A program made the translations under genes and the position numbers. A DNA stretch of 64,000 nt from Auriscalpium vulgare (taxonomy: Eukaryota > Basidiomycota > Agaricomycetes > Russulales > Auriscalpiaceae): NCBI GenBank assembly GCA_019915015.1, contig JAHBBC010000002.1, positions 2,976,001 through 3,040,000 on the forward strand. Reading direction: 5' to 3'. Below the pieces are notes generated by a model. The model did no database searches. It was not told the DNA's origin and saw only the letters and a program-made list of their open reading frames with translations. This document shows, one piece after another, positions 20,531 through 31,907 of this stretch (its first letter is position 1; each line of letters begins with the position of its first letter).

Positions 20531-23500
20531 ATGGCACCCGAAAAAAGGAAAAAGAAGTATGGTCTGTCCCGCAAGGTCACGTTATGGTCCACCTCGAGCG
20601 ATGGGAGGCGGGCTCCGACAAGGTCGCGGAACACCCTATCCGCTGCACACCAGGATACGAGGAAGGAGCAGGAGACGATGAGAAGGGCGGATGCAATCGA
20701 AGGTGCGTCAAGCTAATATTTTAACAACTATTTTGTATTGACCGATGGCATAGAGATGAGCAGCCGAGAGCGCGACGACTTCGTGCACATGGATCAAGAC
20801 GGCCCTTCTGGCGATGCAGATTACTCGGCGGCACTCAACACAGTTCCTTACGGCGAAGAGGGCGAGGGCGTCAGCCATGCGGGAGGGGAATATGCGCACT
20901 TCGAGCACTTCGAGCACGACTTGGCGCAGTGGAATATCGCGTGCGTGCCAGTGTCTTCCCTTCAACTCATTTTTACTGATTTCATGGTAGTAAACAGAGT
21001 GATTACCGGCACCGGCGAGACAGGGTGGAGATCCGGACACAGCAGTGGGAGATCCAGATGGATCTGCTCGTAGCAGCTTTCCTACAGCACCGTCACTCTC
21101 CCGAGGCAAGGGAAACAGATCAATTGGAAGGTGTGCCGTCGTTCACCATAGAAGTGGTCGATACATTCAGTGCGTGCTCTTGTTTTGATTGGACTTCCTA
21201 GCTGACATTTATCCTAGCTCGTGCCGAGCAAACGTTCAACATGCACGCGGCCGACACCTATCCCAACATAGCCTTGCTCCGTCAAGGCTGTTTGGGATGC
21301 GCACCCCTTCATCCCACTGTCGCCATCACCCTCCGCACCCTGGAGCTGTATCGGCAGCTCAACCGGTCTCTCCCGCGCCTCGGTATCCAGGCACAAGTCC
21401 GCGCCTTATGCCACATGCATAATGTATGTTTATATTTCTCTCCCATCGTGATTTGGCTGACACGCTTCATCGACAGGTTCCGTACCGTCAATACCTTTGC
21501 GATCAATTCACTATTGCCTACGACGTGTACCTAGAAATACTCCACCGCGTTGACGAACACGTTAAGGTCGCTCTCGGACGCAACGTGCCGCACTGGCGGA
21601 TGCACAATATGTGCCCGCCTTGTTTTTATGTGCTCGAAGATGACGATGAACTCCCCTTCTCGTTCCTGTGCGAAATGGACGGCAACAACTCACTAAAGCG
21701 CACGGACGCGTCCCACCGCAATCTTGTTGAGCGCGTCGATACCCGCACGCATCGGACCGACTATTGGCTCACGCCCGAAGAAGTGGATCGTTTCAAAGAT
21801 GAAGTCAAGGCACGCGCAGTAAGCACGACATCATTTTCCATCCGATTCTCGCCTAACGCGCGTATCAGAATCAAGGGAAAAACAAGCAAGTCGCAGCGGA
21901 CGGCGATGACGGCGCGTGGGTAGACGAAGACGGCGATGAAGGCGACCCCGTGCACACATGTATAAATCGGTGGGCCAATGCTGGGCCGGACGAGCGCAAG
22001 CGCATGTTCGACATGTTCGCAGAGTGTGGGGTCTTCCTAGTTGCGTGCCGACATGGTATGGTCATGCTTATGTGTGATATGATTCGAAGCGGCGAGCTGT
22101 GAGTGCCGTATATATGATCTTCATTCAGGTACTGATCTATCTTCAGCGCTAAATACCCCTTGGCAATCGTAGATCGACTGATGGAAATCTACGGCTCCGA
22201 CTTCGTGGTGGGCTACGACATCGCTTGCGCCTTCTCGAAGACCCTGGCCGCAAGCTCCCTTGGTCCGCGCGCAGCAGAGCAGCGCCTGCGTCTCGTGGTC
22301 GGCTCATTCCATGGCCACGCCCACAATCGAGAGTGCCAGCTCTACTGGCACCCTAGAAATGTCGCCGGGATGGGCAACGCAAATTTCGAAGGCTGCGAAC
22401 GGATCTTCAACGCATCAAATGCCGTGGCGCCCTGCACCCGGAACGCAACACAGTTTCACCGGCATCAAAGGATTGAACAGCACTACGCGTTCTGGGATGA
22501 AGACAAATATGCTACGCTAAGTGAGTGCTCTATCTTGGTTACATGCGCGTAGTCTCATGCTCTCTGTACAGGCCGCTTTCTTTTCAACCACTATCGTGAA
22601 GCCCTCAATGTCGTCACCAACTGGCCCAGACTGATCGCGAAGCGCCAAGGCGAGCTCGGCATCACTGATGCCGATTTCGATCTGTACGTTGAGGCTGAGA
22701 AAGCGTACCTGCGCGGTCTCCATTCAGAGCCGCTTGCCGAAAGCGTCCGATACCAGTACGTCGAGGCTCTCGACGACCTTCGCGATGCTGGGTATGTATT
22801 CTGTCAACCTTGTTGATTTGATAGCTGATGATCTGTTGCAGTGCAGACTGGGAGAATGCTAGCGCAGCTCAGAAGACGCTAATGTATAGCGTCGCGACTG
22901 CAGACAACCGCACAGCCCTGACGAAAGCGAACCGCGACGCAAGGACGGCGCAAAACAGGCACGCAAAGATCGAGATCCTCGTCAACTCCCTCGAGATGCA
23001 GCTAGACATCGCGGCCGGCCAGCGCTGGACAGACGAGTTGGACGAATACAAGGCGGTCAAGAAGGATCTTGTGTTTCGGGAGTATCAGAAGGCGCTCGAC
23101 ACTCTCGAGCGCCTGGTAGTTCAGCGTTTGTTCGAGCTGTCAAAGCTCAATATGTCGGGAACAGGTGAGCCGCACATCTATCATTTGCGATGTTGGTATT
23201 GACACTTTCCCAGGCTACAAAATGCGCACGCACATTGCGAAGGCTCTGCAGCGCCGCTCACAAGCCATCCGCACTGCCCTGACCAAATACAATGCACATG
23301 CGACAAAGCTAACCCCACCGCGCCCCATCCTTTCCTTCAAAGAGATCGTCGACTACAGTTTCTTGGGTGAATTCGACCTTCTTCGCCACGCGCGTGTTGA
23401 TGTTAGGCACGAAGCTTGGGCAAAGCCGGCGCATCGAGAGGTGCTTCTACAGCACCTCGAACTCCAACGTGCTCGGGAGGAGGTCTCGCGTTGCAACAAC

Positions 23501-23878
23501 GAGGTGCGCCGACTACGCACGTACATTCGCGACGAGGCCGCCGACTATCAACGTGCAATATCCGAGAACAAGGAGAGCAACCCTGCTCTCGCTACGGAGC
23601 TGTGCCATCGCTTCGCACTGCGAGGCGCCGTGAATGACCTGCACGAGCGCCGCCTGCAGCGCATCCTGGCCACTGTTGGCTACACTGGGCGGCAGGATCT
23701 CGGAACCAGGGTCGGAAGGGCGCCGTTAGACATCCGGGAGGCTGTCGTCCCTGCATCGGGAGCTGATGATCTTATTTCGCAGGTGATGAGCATGGAATTG
23801 TCCGGCCGAGCCGACGAGGAGGACGCGTATGAGAGCCGCGAGACATTTGAGGTATTTGTGGAGGGAATCGTCGATTAG
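20531..23878 (+). CDS. KDZ transposase with CxC1-type cysteine cluster
   Basis: Ten exons: 20531-20702, 20754-20940, 20991-21169, 21218-21423, 21477-21818, 21869-22098, 22147-22520, 22572-22791, 22842-23164, 23214-23878; all phases agree; 965 residues. The N-terminus is basic (MAPEKRKKKYGLSRKV). The cysteine-cluster region reads GCLGCAPLHPTVAITLRTLE, ALCHMHNVPYRQYLC and MCPPCFYVLED. The RNase H-fold core follows: EMDGNNSLKR (D about 316), VVGYDIACAF (D about 463), HGHAHNRECQLYWHPRN, and NFEGCERIFN (E about 520). A coiled-coil-rich C-terminus ends the protein. This matches KDZ transposases, which cut and paste the element in the nucleus. It looks functional. Confidence 0.93.
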
Positions 23879-24160
23879 CACGTAGTTTACACGTCTCGAA
23901 TCCACGCCGGCTACTTAATTGACATCGTTGTATTGAGTTTGGCGACCTGTAAAGAGCTAGTGGAAATATTGAATAGTATATGTACCTAAATGTCGAGCTC
24001 CGGGGAGGAAACACGGAGAGGTAGTTTTTGGTGTTGTCGCATAGAGCGGACACTTGCATGAGCTTGACGCGACTAGTGGCAGGACTCGGACGCGCCTTAC
24101 TGCCGCCGCAGTTGGTTCGACTTTGTTCACGCCTTGCTCCTCCAACCTGCTAGCACCGAC

Positions 24161-25732
24161 ATGTCTTCAACACCCACTTACAACGCTCTCAACATCAAGT
24201 ATGTACCGACAGACATAAAAAGGTACATTGGAAACTCCGAAATCCGGCTCAGTGCTCGCGAAGCGGGCGCTCGGGCTCTTGCCCGCACTGGCGCTCGGAA
24301 CGACGGCCTGCACAACTCCCTTTGCTCCGGCGGCCTTCACACCGCATATCACGATCTGTTTGCCGATACGCAAGCCAAGCAGCCGGGGGAGGATGGCTCA
24401 CATGCCAGCGTCGTGAGGAAGACGACAGACGATGTGTACGATGCGGTGCGTCACAAGACATTTCCTGCCTCTTCTCTCTTTCTGACGAGATCCACAGGCA
24501 ACGATACTTGACCGCATCGATGGAGGTTTTACTATTGTTCTCCATGTCCCGGGCTTCATCCATGGCAAAGCTAGAGGAGAAGACGTCAAGATATCTGCCT
24601 ACTATCCCCCTCGCGAGCTCGATCATCACCGCAATACATTGGAGCCACCCCTCATGGAGATATTCAAGATTTTTGCCGAGAAGGTTGTTCCACAGCACCT
24701 TGAGCATGCGGCTCAACGTCGGATCCGCTCTGGACTGCCGGCGTCGATGCCCGAGGTCTCGAACGCTCGCACGCTCGCTCGCATCCCACCACTCCAGCGT
24801 GTTGGTCGCCTGCCCCTTCCAGTCCAGGTCGGCTCGGCCGTCAGTCGCTTTAGCCTTCAAGATATTTTGGATGCACTCGTAGACAGCGTGCCAGGTGGGA
24901 GGAACTCGGAGCAAGTCTTCGCATACAATCCCCCTGACATCTCCGCAGATGGCGAGCCTGAACGAGTTTCTCGCACTATGGCGCGCACACCGCGTCGTCC
25001 CAATCGCTCTCCAACACCGCCGCGCCCTCCTACCCGCTCGAAGACTCGCACCGTCGTCAAGATACGGTCCCTGTACGCCGATGACTCTGACTCCGAGTCA
25101 GGCGGGCCTCCTTCCCCCACGCCAGTCGTCGAGCCGCTCACTAACGTCAACGCCGGCCATCAGCCGCCTCCGCAGCTCAGAGAGAAGACGTCAGGCGAAC
25201 TCGCCTTCGAGAAGATGGGCTCTCGGGCCAAGTCAAACGTCAGCGTACGTCGTCGAACGAAGCCACGTCGCAGTGCATCACTGCCGCCTGCCTCCTCCGA
25301 TATCGTTGTTCTTGCTTCACAGGTGCCGGCGCCGCCTTTGCCCCTCGATATCAAGGCCCCCTTGATCAGTATCGGGCCCTGCACAGAGGCAGTTATGGAC
25401 AATCTGAAGCTAGCGGACAAGTGGGTAGTCAGCCTGCGAGAGGTCACGACGACGACAAGGAGCTCGAACTGGGCGAGCAAGCTCAAGTCTTTGGGGCTCG
25501 ATGAGCTGGCGGCACATCAAATTGCCGCCGCGCTGCTCTCGGACCTTGATGCGCCCGTCTTCGAGGCCCGGAAGCCCGTCGGCAGCACCGGCAAGTCTGT
25601 GAGTTTGTCTTGTTCTCTGTGTTCAATCGTTGGCTGACACATCTTCCCTAGCCGCGGCGCTGCGGGAAAATATGTATGGCAGTCTTCGTTATCATCGTCA
25701 TTTTGATTTTCTTGTTTCTCGCGCTGATTTGA
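24161..25732 (+). CDS. KDZ-element accessory protein with C-terminal transmembrane anchor
   Basis: Three exons: 24161-24445, 24498-25598, 25652-25732; phase-0 junctions; 488 residues. The N-terminal third looks globular (IKYVPTDIKRYIG, DGGFTIVLHVPGFIHGKARG, ISAYYPPRELDHH). The middle is Pro/Arg/Ser-rich and likely disordered (RRPNRSPTPPRPPTRSKTR). The last short exon encodes RRCGKICMAVFVIIVILIFL and ends within a few residues, a clear hydrophobic tail anchor. No signal peptide. An anchor on a protein carried by a DNA transposon is unusual; targeting to nuclear envelope or ER is inferred. Family not recognised beyond its location. Confidence 0.8.
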
Positions 25733-25891
25733 TTCCGCACGTCTTGACATACTTACTGTGCTCGCCTTCTTGCTGAATTGTTGATAGCTTTGGCCTTATT
25801 TACATATCACGTGCCTTTGTGGCCTTCCCTCGCCGTTCTGTTGCCAGCTACGTTGCATACCCCACCGACCGCATTTCGACGCGTACTTAAA

Positions 25892-27826
25892 ATGATCACC
25901 AAGACAAGCAATACCAAAAAACGCCTTCAAGGCCATGTTCCTCACAAACCGCGTCCGAAATTATCCGGTCAAGCCCTTAAAGCCATCGCCGCCCAGCGCG
26001 AAGCGGCGAAGACCGCTTACAATGAAAGTCTCAACGCTGCGACCCTGAAAATCCGGGAAATGGCCGAAAAGATCTCGGAGGAGCACAAGAAGCCAATGAA
26101 GACAGTCCTCGCTGCGCTTCACCTCGGCAATGGCGCGTTCATGAGGGGCCGGCAGACCAAAATAAACGCGTGGCACGCGTTTCAATGGAAGCAGGGTGAA
26201 ATTGACCGCGAGAACGGAGGTATGTTCCCTGGAATATATTCAGGGCATGATTCTGACACGCGATTATTGCCGAAGGCGCGTCCAACGGCGTTGACATCAC
26301 GGAATTGGCTCAGGCGCGCGCTGAGGAATATCATTCGCTCACCGAAGAAGACAAGCAAGAGCTTGTGGAGGAATACGAAGAGTACAGGGCCTCAAAAGAG
26401 CATGGCGAGTGGATCACAGGGCGCTCTAAGACAAACGACGGTGTCAAGACCCTGACAGAGACAATTGATCGGGTGCGTCTTGTTTGATTCAACTCCGGCA
26501 CGTCATTGTTACTGATTTTCGGCGCTACACAGCTCCATGCTCTCAATTCCCGGACCGGAATTGAATGTCTCATCGTCGCCGTCAGCGGCGACACTCGCCT
26601 TTGCCTTCAGCCCCAACTCCTTACGACTGGGGGTCTTGAGAACTTCATCCAGACGGGTCTCGGCATGGACCTGCAGGACCTCCTTGCCCGAGCAGAATCG
26701 TGGACGGTCAATGGATTGAAAGGTGCGCGCCCAATCATTTGACTCGATTTGTTTTCTCAGGCTCGCTTCGCACAGGAATGACGAAAAATTATGCCATGCG
26801 CATGACCGATTTACGCGCGGGAGTTAATACAATGTGTAAAGATGGGCTAAGTGAGTTCGTTCCCTTCTCATGCGATCTCTGCTAATTTATCTACTCTTAG
26901 CGGATATCTTGGGATTCCAGCTCGATTTTTCGTGGGCTGCGTACTGGTACACGGTCGTGACCGAGCACAAGGTCATGATCACGGGCTTGCCCGACGGTAT
27001 CAAAGTGGGGCCGCCGAGCCGCGTGTGCAATAGTTACGGGCCCCTCCAGAAATTGCATGCAGCGTGGGCTGAGAAGCGGACGCGCTGGGTGTCGCTGACG
27101 TCTGCCGAATTCGCCGAAGAAGACCGGAAATACCAGGAGAAAGTGGCCAGGGGTGAGGCGCCTGGACCGCCCGCTCGCAAGGTACGGAGCGACAAGGGCA
27201 GTACGAAGGATAAAAAGTCCGACAAGCCCACGAAGGCCGACAAGCCCACGACGTCGACCCCTCCGCATATCACTCCGCCGCCCCCTCAGCCGTATACCAC
27301 TCCGCCCCCTCAGCCGCATGTCACTCCGCCTGCCCACTCCCCTCATGTCACTCCGCCTCTTCGCTCTCCTCAGCCCGTTGTGCTGTTAGCGCAAGATGCC
27401 ACTGCGTTGCGCCCCGCTGCGTCAGCCAACGTGTCGGCCGCAGCCTACTTCGGTGGGCCGGTTCTTCCACCGGCAGCGCAATTCGCCACTGCGTACGACC
27501 ACGCAGCTCTTGAACAAGGCAACATGCAGGTCGGCCCGGCTGCCGTTGATATGTACGGGGGGACTATCATGGGTGATTCGTCACGTACGTCGCCTTTCGC
27601 TCGGCATTTACCCCTTGCTGATTTTATCCCAGACATCAAGCCGGCCCTTGGGCACCAGACGGAGAGTCGGGGCTACTTTTCCGACCTCCTCAACGACTCC
27701 CTCGACACCCGCTTCCCCAGTGCCGGGCCGCTCCAGACCGCCGCGTCCCCCTCCCTCCGCCCCTTCGACTACGTAGCCGCCCTGTCGGTCGACTTTACCG
27801 GTATGGACTACGAGCAAATGTTCTAG
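25892..27826 (+). CDS. KDZ-element accessory protein, basidiomycete-specific type
   Basis: Exons 25892-26219, 26276-26472, 26533-26722, 26761-26850, 26901-27826; 576 residues. A further 48-nt in-frame intron (GTACGT...CCCAG, about 27583-27630) is possible. Features: basic N-terminus (TKKRLQGHVPHKPRPKLSGQ); the pattern NAWHAFQWKQGEI, HSLTEEDKQELVEEYEEYR, SRTGIECLIVAV, and a tryptophan-bearing AESWTVNGLKG; then a lysine-rich linker and a Thr/Pro repeat tract (HITPPPPQPYTTPPPQPHVT). I recognise this arrangement from uncharacterised proteins encoded beside KDZ transposases in mushrooms. Role unknown; DNA or transposase binding is a guess. Confidence 0.8.
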
Positions 27827-28020
27827 GGCCCGGCAATCACGTTGTTCATTGGCAAGGACTGTTTATATTGATGAAATGCTGTTTACTTGTACTACTACCT
27901 TCTTGTTGGGCACTGATATGATTCCTAATTGTATATACTACCTAATGCATTGATCCTGTGGCCTCGTGACTGTCTCCCTTGGCCCGTAGGGCGGCGTTAA
28001 GTCTCCCACAGCAACAAGTC

Positions 28021-28421
28021 AACATGCCACGTGATGCGGCGGCGGGGCGGCAGAGGCGGGACGGCAGCGGCGGGACGGCAGCGGCGGAACAGCGGCGGCG
28101 GGGCGGATCAGGCGCTCGGGAGTCCGGCGGATCTGCGGATCTGGGAGATCATCCGATCCGAGCGCCCACAACGGCAGGCGCCTGGGCCCATGGCGCCGAG
28201 AACCTCCGACCGCAGACAAAACAAATGACATACGGGCTGCCGAAAACATACGCCGGAAGTGGATGGATGCGGGGGAGGGACTTGGGCGGGGGGATATAGC
28301 TGGGGAGCTATCTGGGGAGCTATCTGGCGTGGTGAGGATCCGTGGAATCGTGCTTTAGTAAGGGCGTCGCTTCGCGACTCCGTCATGCTATATCAAGCGT
28401 CTAGGTTGGGAGGGTGAGGTG
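28021..28421 (-). repeat. Right terminal inverted repeat of KDZ element
   Basis: Reverse complement of the left repeat (about 99 percent by eye). The outer terminus CACCTCACC, read on the minus strand, abuts the GAGGACAC duplication. Confidence 0.95.
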
Positions 28422-28429
28422 GAGGACAC
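28422..28429. other. Target site duplication, right copy (KDZ)
   Basis: GAGGACAC, identical to 19894-19901. The following TGTTAGT matches the sequence that follows the single GAGGACAC at the unoccupied paralogue. Confidence 0.9.
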
Positions 28430-29235
28430 TGTTAGTATACAAGTAGCAAATGGGATGGACTCTGGGACGGACTCCCGGTGCGCACCTCTGGTCCCCGAGC
28501 TGGGGGTATACGAGCTCGAGGCACTGAGATAACGACGAGGGATGTGCTGGCGTCAGCAGTTGCGAGGCTGCGCGTACGCGAAAATCAGCGTTCGAGTCCG
28601 CGTGCACGGAGTCGGATATAACGCACCGACGACAAGCACATCGGCCCAGCTAACCGGGAGCTCTGAACCCCCCTGTGCCGCTACGTCGTCTAATCATACT
28701 GCTGACGTGGTTTGCCCCGGGCTTCTGTACTCGTGTCCAGGGGCAGCGAATCGACGGGGGATCGTGCTAGGTAAAAGTGGAGATATCGTGGCGATTGTGT
28801 GAGCAAAGAGGACAACTCGAGCTTGTGCGAGGCTAAAACTCACCATGTGCGCGCTAGCGTGCCGATTTCATCGACGCAGCCTCTGTCTCCGCCGCCCCAG
28901 AGATTGCCCTGGACACCTCGTTGCGGCCAGAGCACCGCGGGTCGTTCATACTCGGCGTCTGCACAGCGGGTGTCGTGTAGTCGCGACGCTGAGCGCGCAG
29001 CTGTCAGCATAGGTAGTGGGGAGCCCGAAGAGGTCAGCGCACCAACATGGGGAACGCAAAGGCAATTCAGACGCACAACAAGATAAGCCCGTACTCGCGG
29101 TGAGTCTTCAAGTTCTGCGCGCGCGGGCTCTTCAAGTTCGCTCGATGTTGGCAAGAGGGCGTAGCCATGGGTAGATGAGCACCAGAAACACGAGGGGCTG
29201 AGCTTTGCTGCCAAGCAGGGGAGCTGGTGGTTCAT
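28430..29235 (+). repeat. Right half of the duplicated segment (paralogous to 62.70-63.49 kb)
   Basis: Collinear, same orientation as 62702-63490, with long shared runs (GACGTGGTTTGCCCCGGGCT, GGGGCAGCGAATCGACGGGG, CATGTGCGCGCTAGC). No intact gene, but both copies keep a short coding exon (29047-29099). A stretch near 28575-28625 recurs at 57.0 kb and 62.83 kb. Confidence 0.9.
29047..29099 (+). other. Conserved short first exon (MGNAKAIQTHNKISPYSR)
   Basis: An 18-residue reading frame ends at a good donor (GCG/GTGAGT) and is preserved in both copies of the segment (also 63305-63359) with one residue changed. MGN suggests an N-myristoylated start, and KISPYSR is loosely like the first exon of VPS20-type ESCRT-III proteins. 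No downstream exon follows, so it is at best a duplicated promoter plus exon 1. The identity is a guess. Confidence 0.25.
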
Positions 29236-29319
29236 GAAGGAGCTCGAGCAAGGAGGAGCAAGGCTGCTGCACCGCCAGCAGGCTCGGCGGGCCGAGGCCG
29301 CGGGAGTTGTGACCCAGCG

Positions 29320-29344
29320 GTCGTCGTCGTCGTCGTCGTTGTCG
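29320..29344 (+). repeat. GTC trinucleotide microsatellite
   Basis: About eight GTC units (one imperfect) just upstream of the F-box gene that starts at 29436. Confidence 0.8.
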
Positions 29345-29435
29345 AGCTCCTCGCCTGTAAGCTCCCTCCGCTAATCATCAAGGACTCTACTCACCGGCTG
29401 CTCTCATAGATCTCATCCGGCGCGGACTTACCTTC

Positions 29436-30962
29436 ATGCATCCTGACGTCCCCGTTGCGCGCCTGCCGCCCGAGATCCTCTCCTTCGTCTTTTCTATCCT
29501 CTCCTCTATTGATCCACCTCGCCGAGATTGGACCGAATTACTCAATTTTAAGCCCAAGCTTCACTTCGGATGGTTGACCGTGACCCATGTCTGCCAGCGA
29601 TGGCGGAACATTTCACTCAGTCAGCCCATTCTCTGGGCTTCCGACATCGCGCTTCCATCCCTGCTGGGCGACCTCTGGGCCGCCACGTTTCTCTCCCGCG
29701 CCCAAGGTGTGCCCCTGACCGTGACTCAGTGCAACGAGCTTTCCTTCGACCACGACGATACCCGGTTCATCGGCGCACATCTCGCGCACACGCGTGCCAT
29801 CCTGGACCTTCGCACCAACACCCACGGCCTACTCGCCCTCTGCACCTCCGCACCGCTCCTCCACACCCTCAATTTATCAATCTACTGTCAAGATCCCCAG
29901 CTTCCTTTCCTCCCGGACAGCCTGTTCGGTGGGGCAGCAGGCCTGCCGGAGTTGCGGCACCTGTCCGTGGTCGCATGGGAACTGCACTCATGGCCGCCGC
30001 TCCTGCTTGCCCAGCTTGTCTCGGTCGACATAACAATTATCGTGCCCGACATGCCGGGCTCGGTTTTGGCTGCCATGTTTGCCGCGCTGGGCAGGATGCG
30101 CGGGCTGGAGCGGCTGGCGTTGCACCTGCACCTGAAGGATGCCGACAGGGTGCCCGTCATATCGCCGCCCGCACTGAAATGCCTTACCCTGCAGGCCAAC
30201 GCCCGGGACGCACGGCTCCTCCTCGCACGCCTTGCACTGCCTGCTGGCGTCCGTGTCCGCTGCGATGTATACTGGACCATCGACACTCAGGCCGAAATCT
30301 CAGCAGTTTTCCCTGCAATGATCGCATGCGTCGACGCCCGCCCCGCCCCGATCCCCATCGTGCGTGCCGCAGTCCGGAGCGCGGTGCCCGACGGGCCACA
30401 TCCAATCAGCGGGCACCTCGCGGAGGTCCGCTCGTGGCGCAGCGGGGATCCCGACGGCGCGCCCGGTCTGGTGGTCCGGTTCGAAGGGTGGGAGGACGTG
30501 CCGCCTGTGCTAGGATCCATCCCATCAGCGCATCTCGGGGCGCTGGAGATCGGAGGCTGCGTGCGCAACGCCGCGTGGCTAGATGCGCTGAAGAGCGTCC
30601 CCAGGCTGCACCACGTCACGGTCAGAAGCAGCGCGGTGGCCCCATTCTGCGCCGCGCTCGAGCGCGCGCCTGGCATCCTCCCTGCGCTCGCGACGCTGGT
30701 GATCAACGTCCAGACGCACCCTTTGGCGCATACACTCCTCACGGCCACATTGCCGCGATGCCTGGCGGCGCGAACATGCGCCGGAGATGTGCTGCAGGAG
30801 CTGGAGGTGGTGGGGTACGAGGAGGACGAGGCATGTGCGTGCGCGCTGCGGGAGGCGGTGCCGGGCCTGGCGATTCGGTGGAGCTGGGAGGCAAAGCCGG
30901 ATCTGTTGGACGACGACTGCAAATCTGATTCCGAGGACACTACATCGGATGAGGAGGAATGA
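29436..30962 (+). CDS. F-box/LRR-like protein, 508 aa
   Basis: Single exon. The F-box is at residues about 5-60 (VARLPPEILSFVFSILSSID, then LTVTHVCQRWRNISLSQPIL). Irregular leucine-rich repeats with landmarks shared by all paralogues here follow: LFGGAAGLPELRHLSVVAWE, MFAALGRMRGLERLAL, RSWRSGDPDGAPGLVVRF and LQELEVVGYEEDEAC. An acidic tail (SDSEDTTSDEEE) is unique to this copy. F-box proteins recruit substrates to SCF ubiquitin ligases through Skp1; the substrate cannot be inferred. The ATG precedes the F-box directly. It is the most diverged of the intact copies. Confidence 0.88.
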   Translation: MHPDVPVARLPPEILSFVFSILSSIDPPRRDWTELLNFKPKLHFGWLTVTHVCQRWRNISLSQPILWASDIALPSLLGDLWAATFLSRAQGVPLTVTQCNELSFDHDDTRFIGAHLAHTRAILDLRTNTHGLLALCTSAPLLHTLNLSIYCQDPQLPFLPDSLFGGAAGLPELRHLSVVAWELHSWPPLLLAQLVSVDITIIVPDMPGSVLAAMFAALGRMRGLERLALHLHLKDADRVPVISPPALKCLTLQANARDARLLLARLALPAGVRVRCDVYWTIDTQAEISAVFPAMIACVDARPAPIPIVRAAVRSAVPDGPHPISGHLAEVRSWRSGDPDGAPGLVVRFEGWEDVPPVLGSIPSAHLGALEIGGCVRNAAWLDALKSVPRLHHVTVRSSAVAPFCAALERAPGILPALATLVINVQTHPLAHTLLTATLPRCLAARTCAGDVLQELEVVGYEEDEACACALREAVPGLAIRWSWEAKPDLLDDDCKSDSEDTTSDEEE

Positions 30963-31274
30963 GCGGCGTGTAACAGGTATGTCAGATTCCTTGAGTTGTT
31001 CTTTTGCTAGCTGTCCGCTTTGATCTCACCCGACTCACTGTACAGTTACAATTTCTTCGCGGGCCCTTGTTCCACTCGTCGGCCACGATCCTCAATGCCC
31101 ACACGGGCTTCTTTGCCCCGTTCTCGAATCTTCGGTGCAGCGATGCGCGCCCTTCCCGGTCGCAATGCCAAGGGCAAAATCAGACGTGGCCGCCGGGGAG
31201 GAATTTGTGCCGAGTCCGCGTGCAGTGAGAGCTAAGCTGGTTATTCTTGCTTGCCCACGGCTGCTGATCTCGAT

Positions 31275-31765
31275 GTTGTGCAGGCTCCAGGTGCGTTGAT
31301 GCAACGGACTTCAGCACGGCCGGAACGTGCCCCCAGCCGACGAACCGAACCGCCAGCGCGGGTGCGCCCTCCGTACCTCCCCCACGCCACACGCCCACCT
31401 CCACACCGCGCTCACAAGATGAGCTGAATTTCACGGCCGCGCCCAGCTTGACATCGACACGCGAAATGGCGGCGCCGCGGGTGTCGATACATTTATTCAT
31501 CAGGGGGAAGAGCGTGGGGAGCTCGTCTTCATCGGAGGAGGCCATATGGAAGTGGACGCGGACGCCGGCGGGGAGTACAAGGCGAGCGAGAAGAAGGAAC
31601 GCATCCTGGACGCGGTTTTTTCTCATGGAGAGGTGTCGCAGGGCCGGCAGCAGGGTGACCGGCACCTCTCTAGTGGTCTCCGATCTAAACTGCAGCGCCA
31701 GCTTTGCCAGCGCGGGCATCCTGCCAAGCGCGGCAAACATGGAAGCAGTCTCCGTGCCAGGATAG
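31275..31765 (-). pseudogene. F-box/LRR gene fragment, middle part only
   Basis: Starts at TETASMFAALGRMPALAKL and runs through VPVTLLPALRHLSM and VEVGVWRGGGTEGAPALAVR to LKSVASTHLE, then passes into unrelated sequence. Both the F-box N-terminus and the C-terminal third are missing. The retained frame is open, so the truncation is recent or the piece was copied incomplete. It lies just beyond the 3' end of the next F-box gene, on the same strand. Confidence 0.8.
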
Positions 31766-31907
31766 ATCAGATGGTCTCGTACGGTACTGTGGTATAGTCG
31801 TCGATGACCTATATCATATACATCACCAAATCACGGAAATATCTGTATAAACGGAGAGTGCAGCCAATACATAGCGGACGTGAGGTGAGGTACACTCCCG
31901 GTCTCCC

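Larger units (their letters stand above)
19902..28421 (+). mobile_element. Complete KDZ (CxC1-type) DNA transposon, 8.5 kb
   Basis: Bounded by inverted repeats of about 400 bp (both ends start CACCTCACCCTCCCAACC) that differ at only about five positions, and by an 8-bp target duplication, the length reported for KDZ/Zisupton elements. It contains three plus-strand multi-exon genes, all intact: the KDZ transposase, a membrane-anchored accessory protein, and a second accessory protein. High TIR identity and intact genes indicate a recent insertion. An empty-site paralogue at 62.47-63.49 kb confirms the ends. Confidence 0.95.

Noticed and set aside
28575..28640. Possible tRNA gene (GTTCGAGTCC)
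   Set aside because: No A box, no cloverleaf arms; only a B-box-like word inside a dispersed repeat.
29570..30928. 452-codon plus-strand ORF overlapping the first F-box gene
   Set aside because: Shadow frame of a GC-rich gene; the F-box frame carries the conserved motifs.
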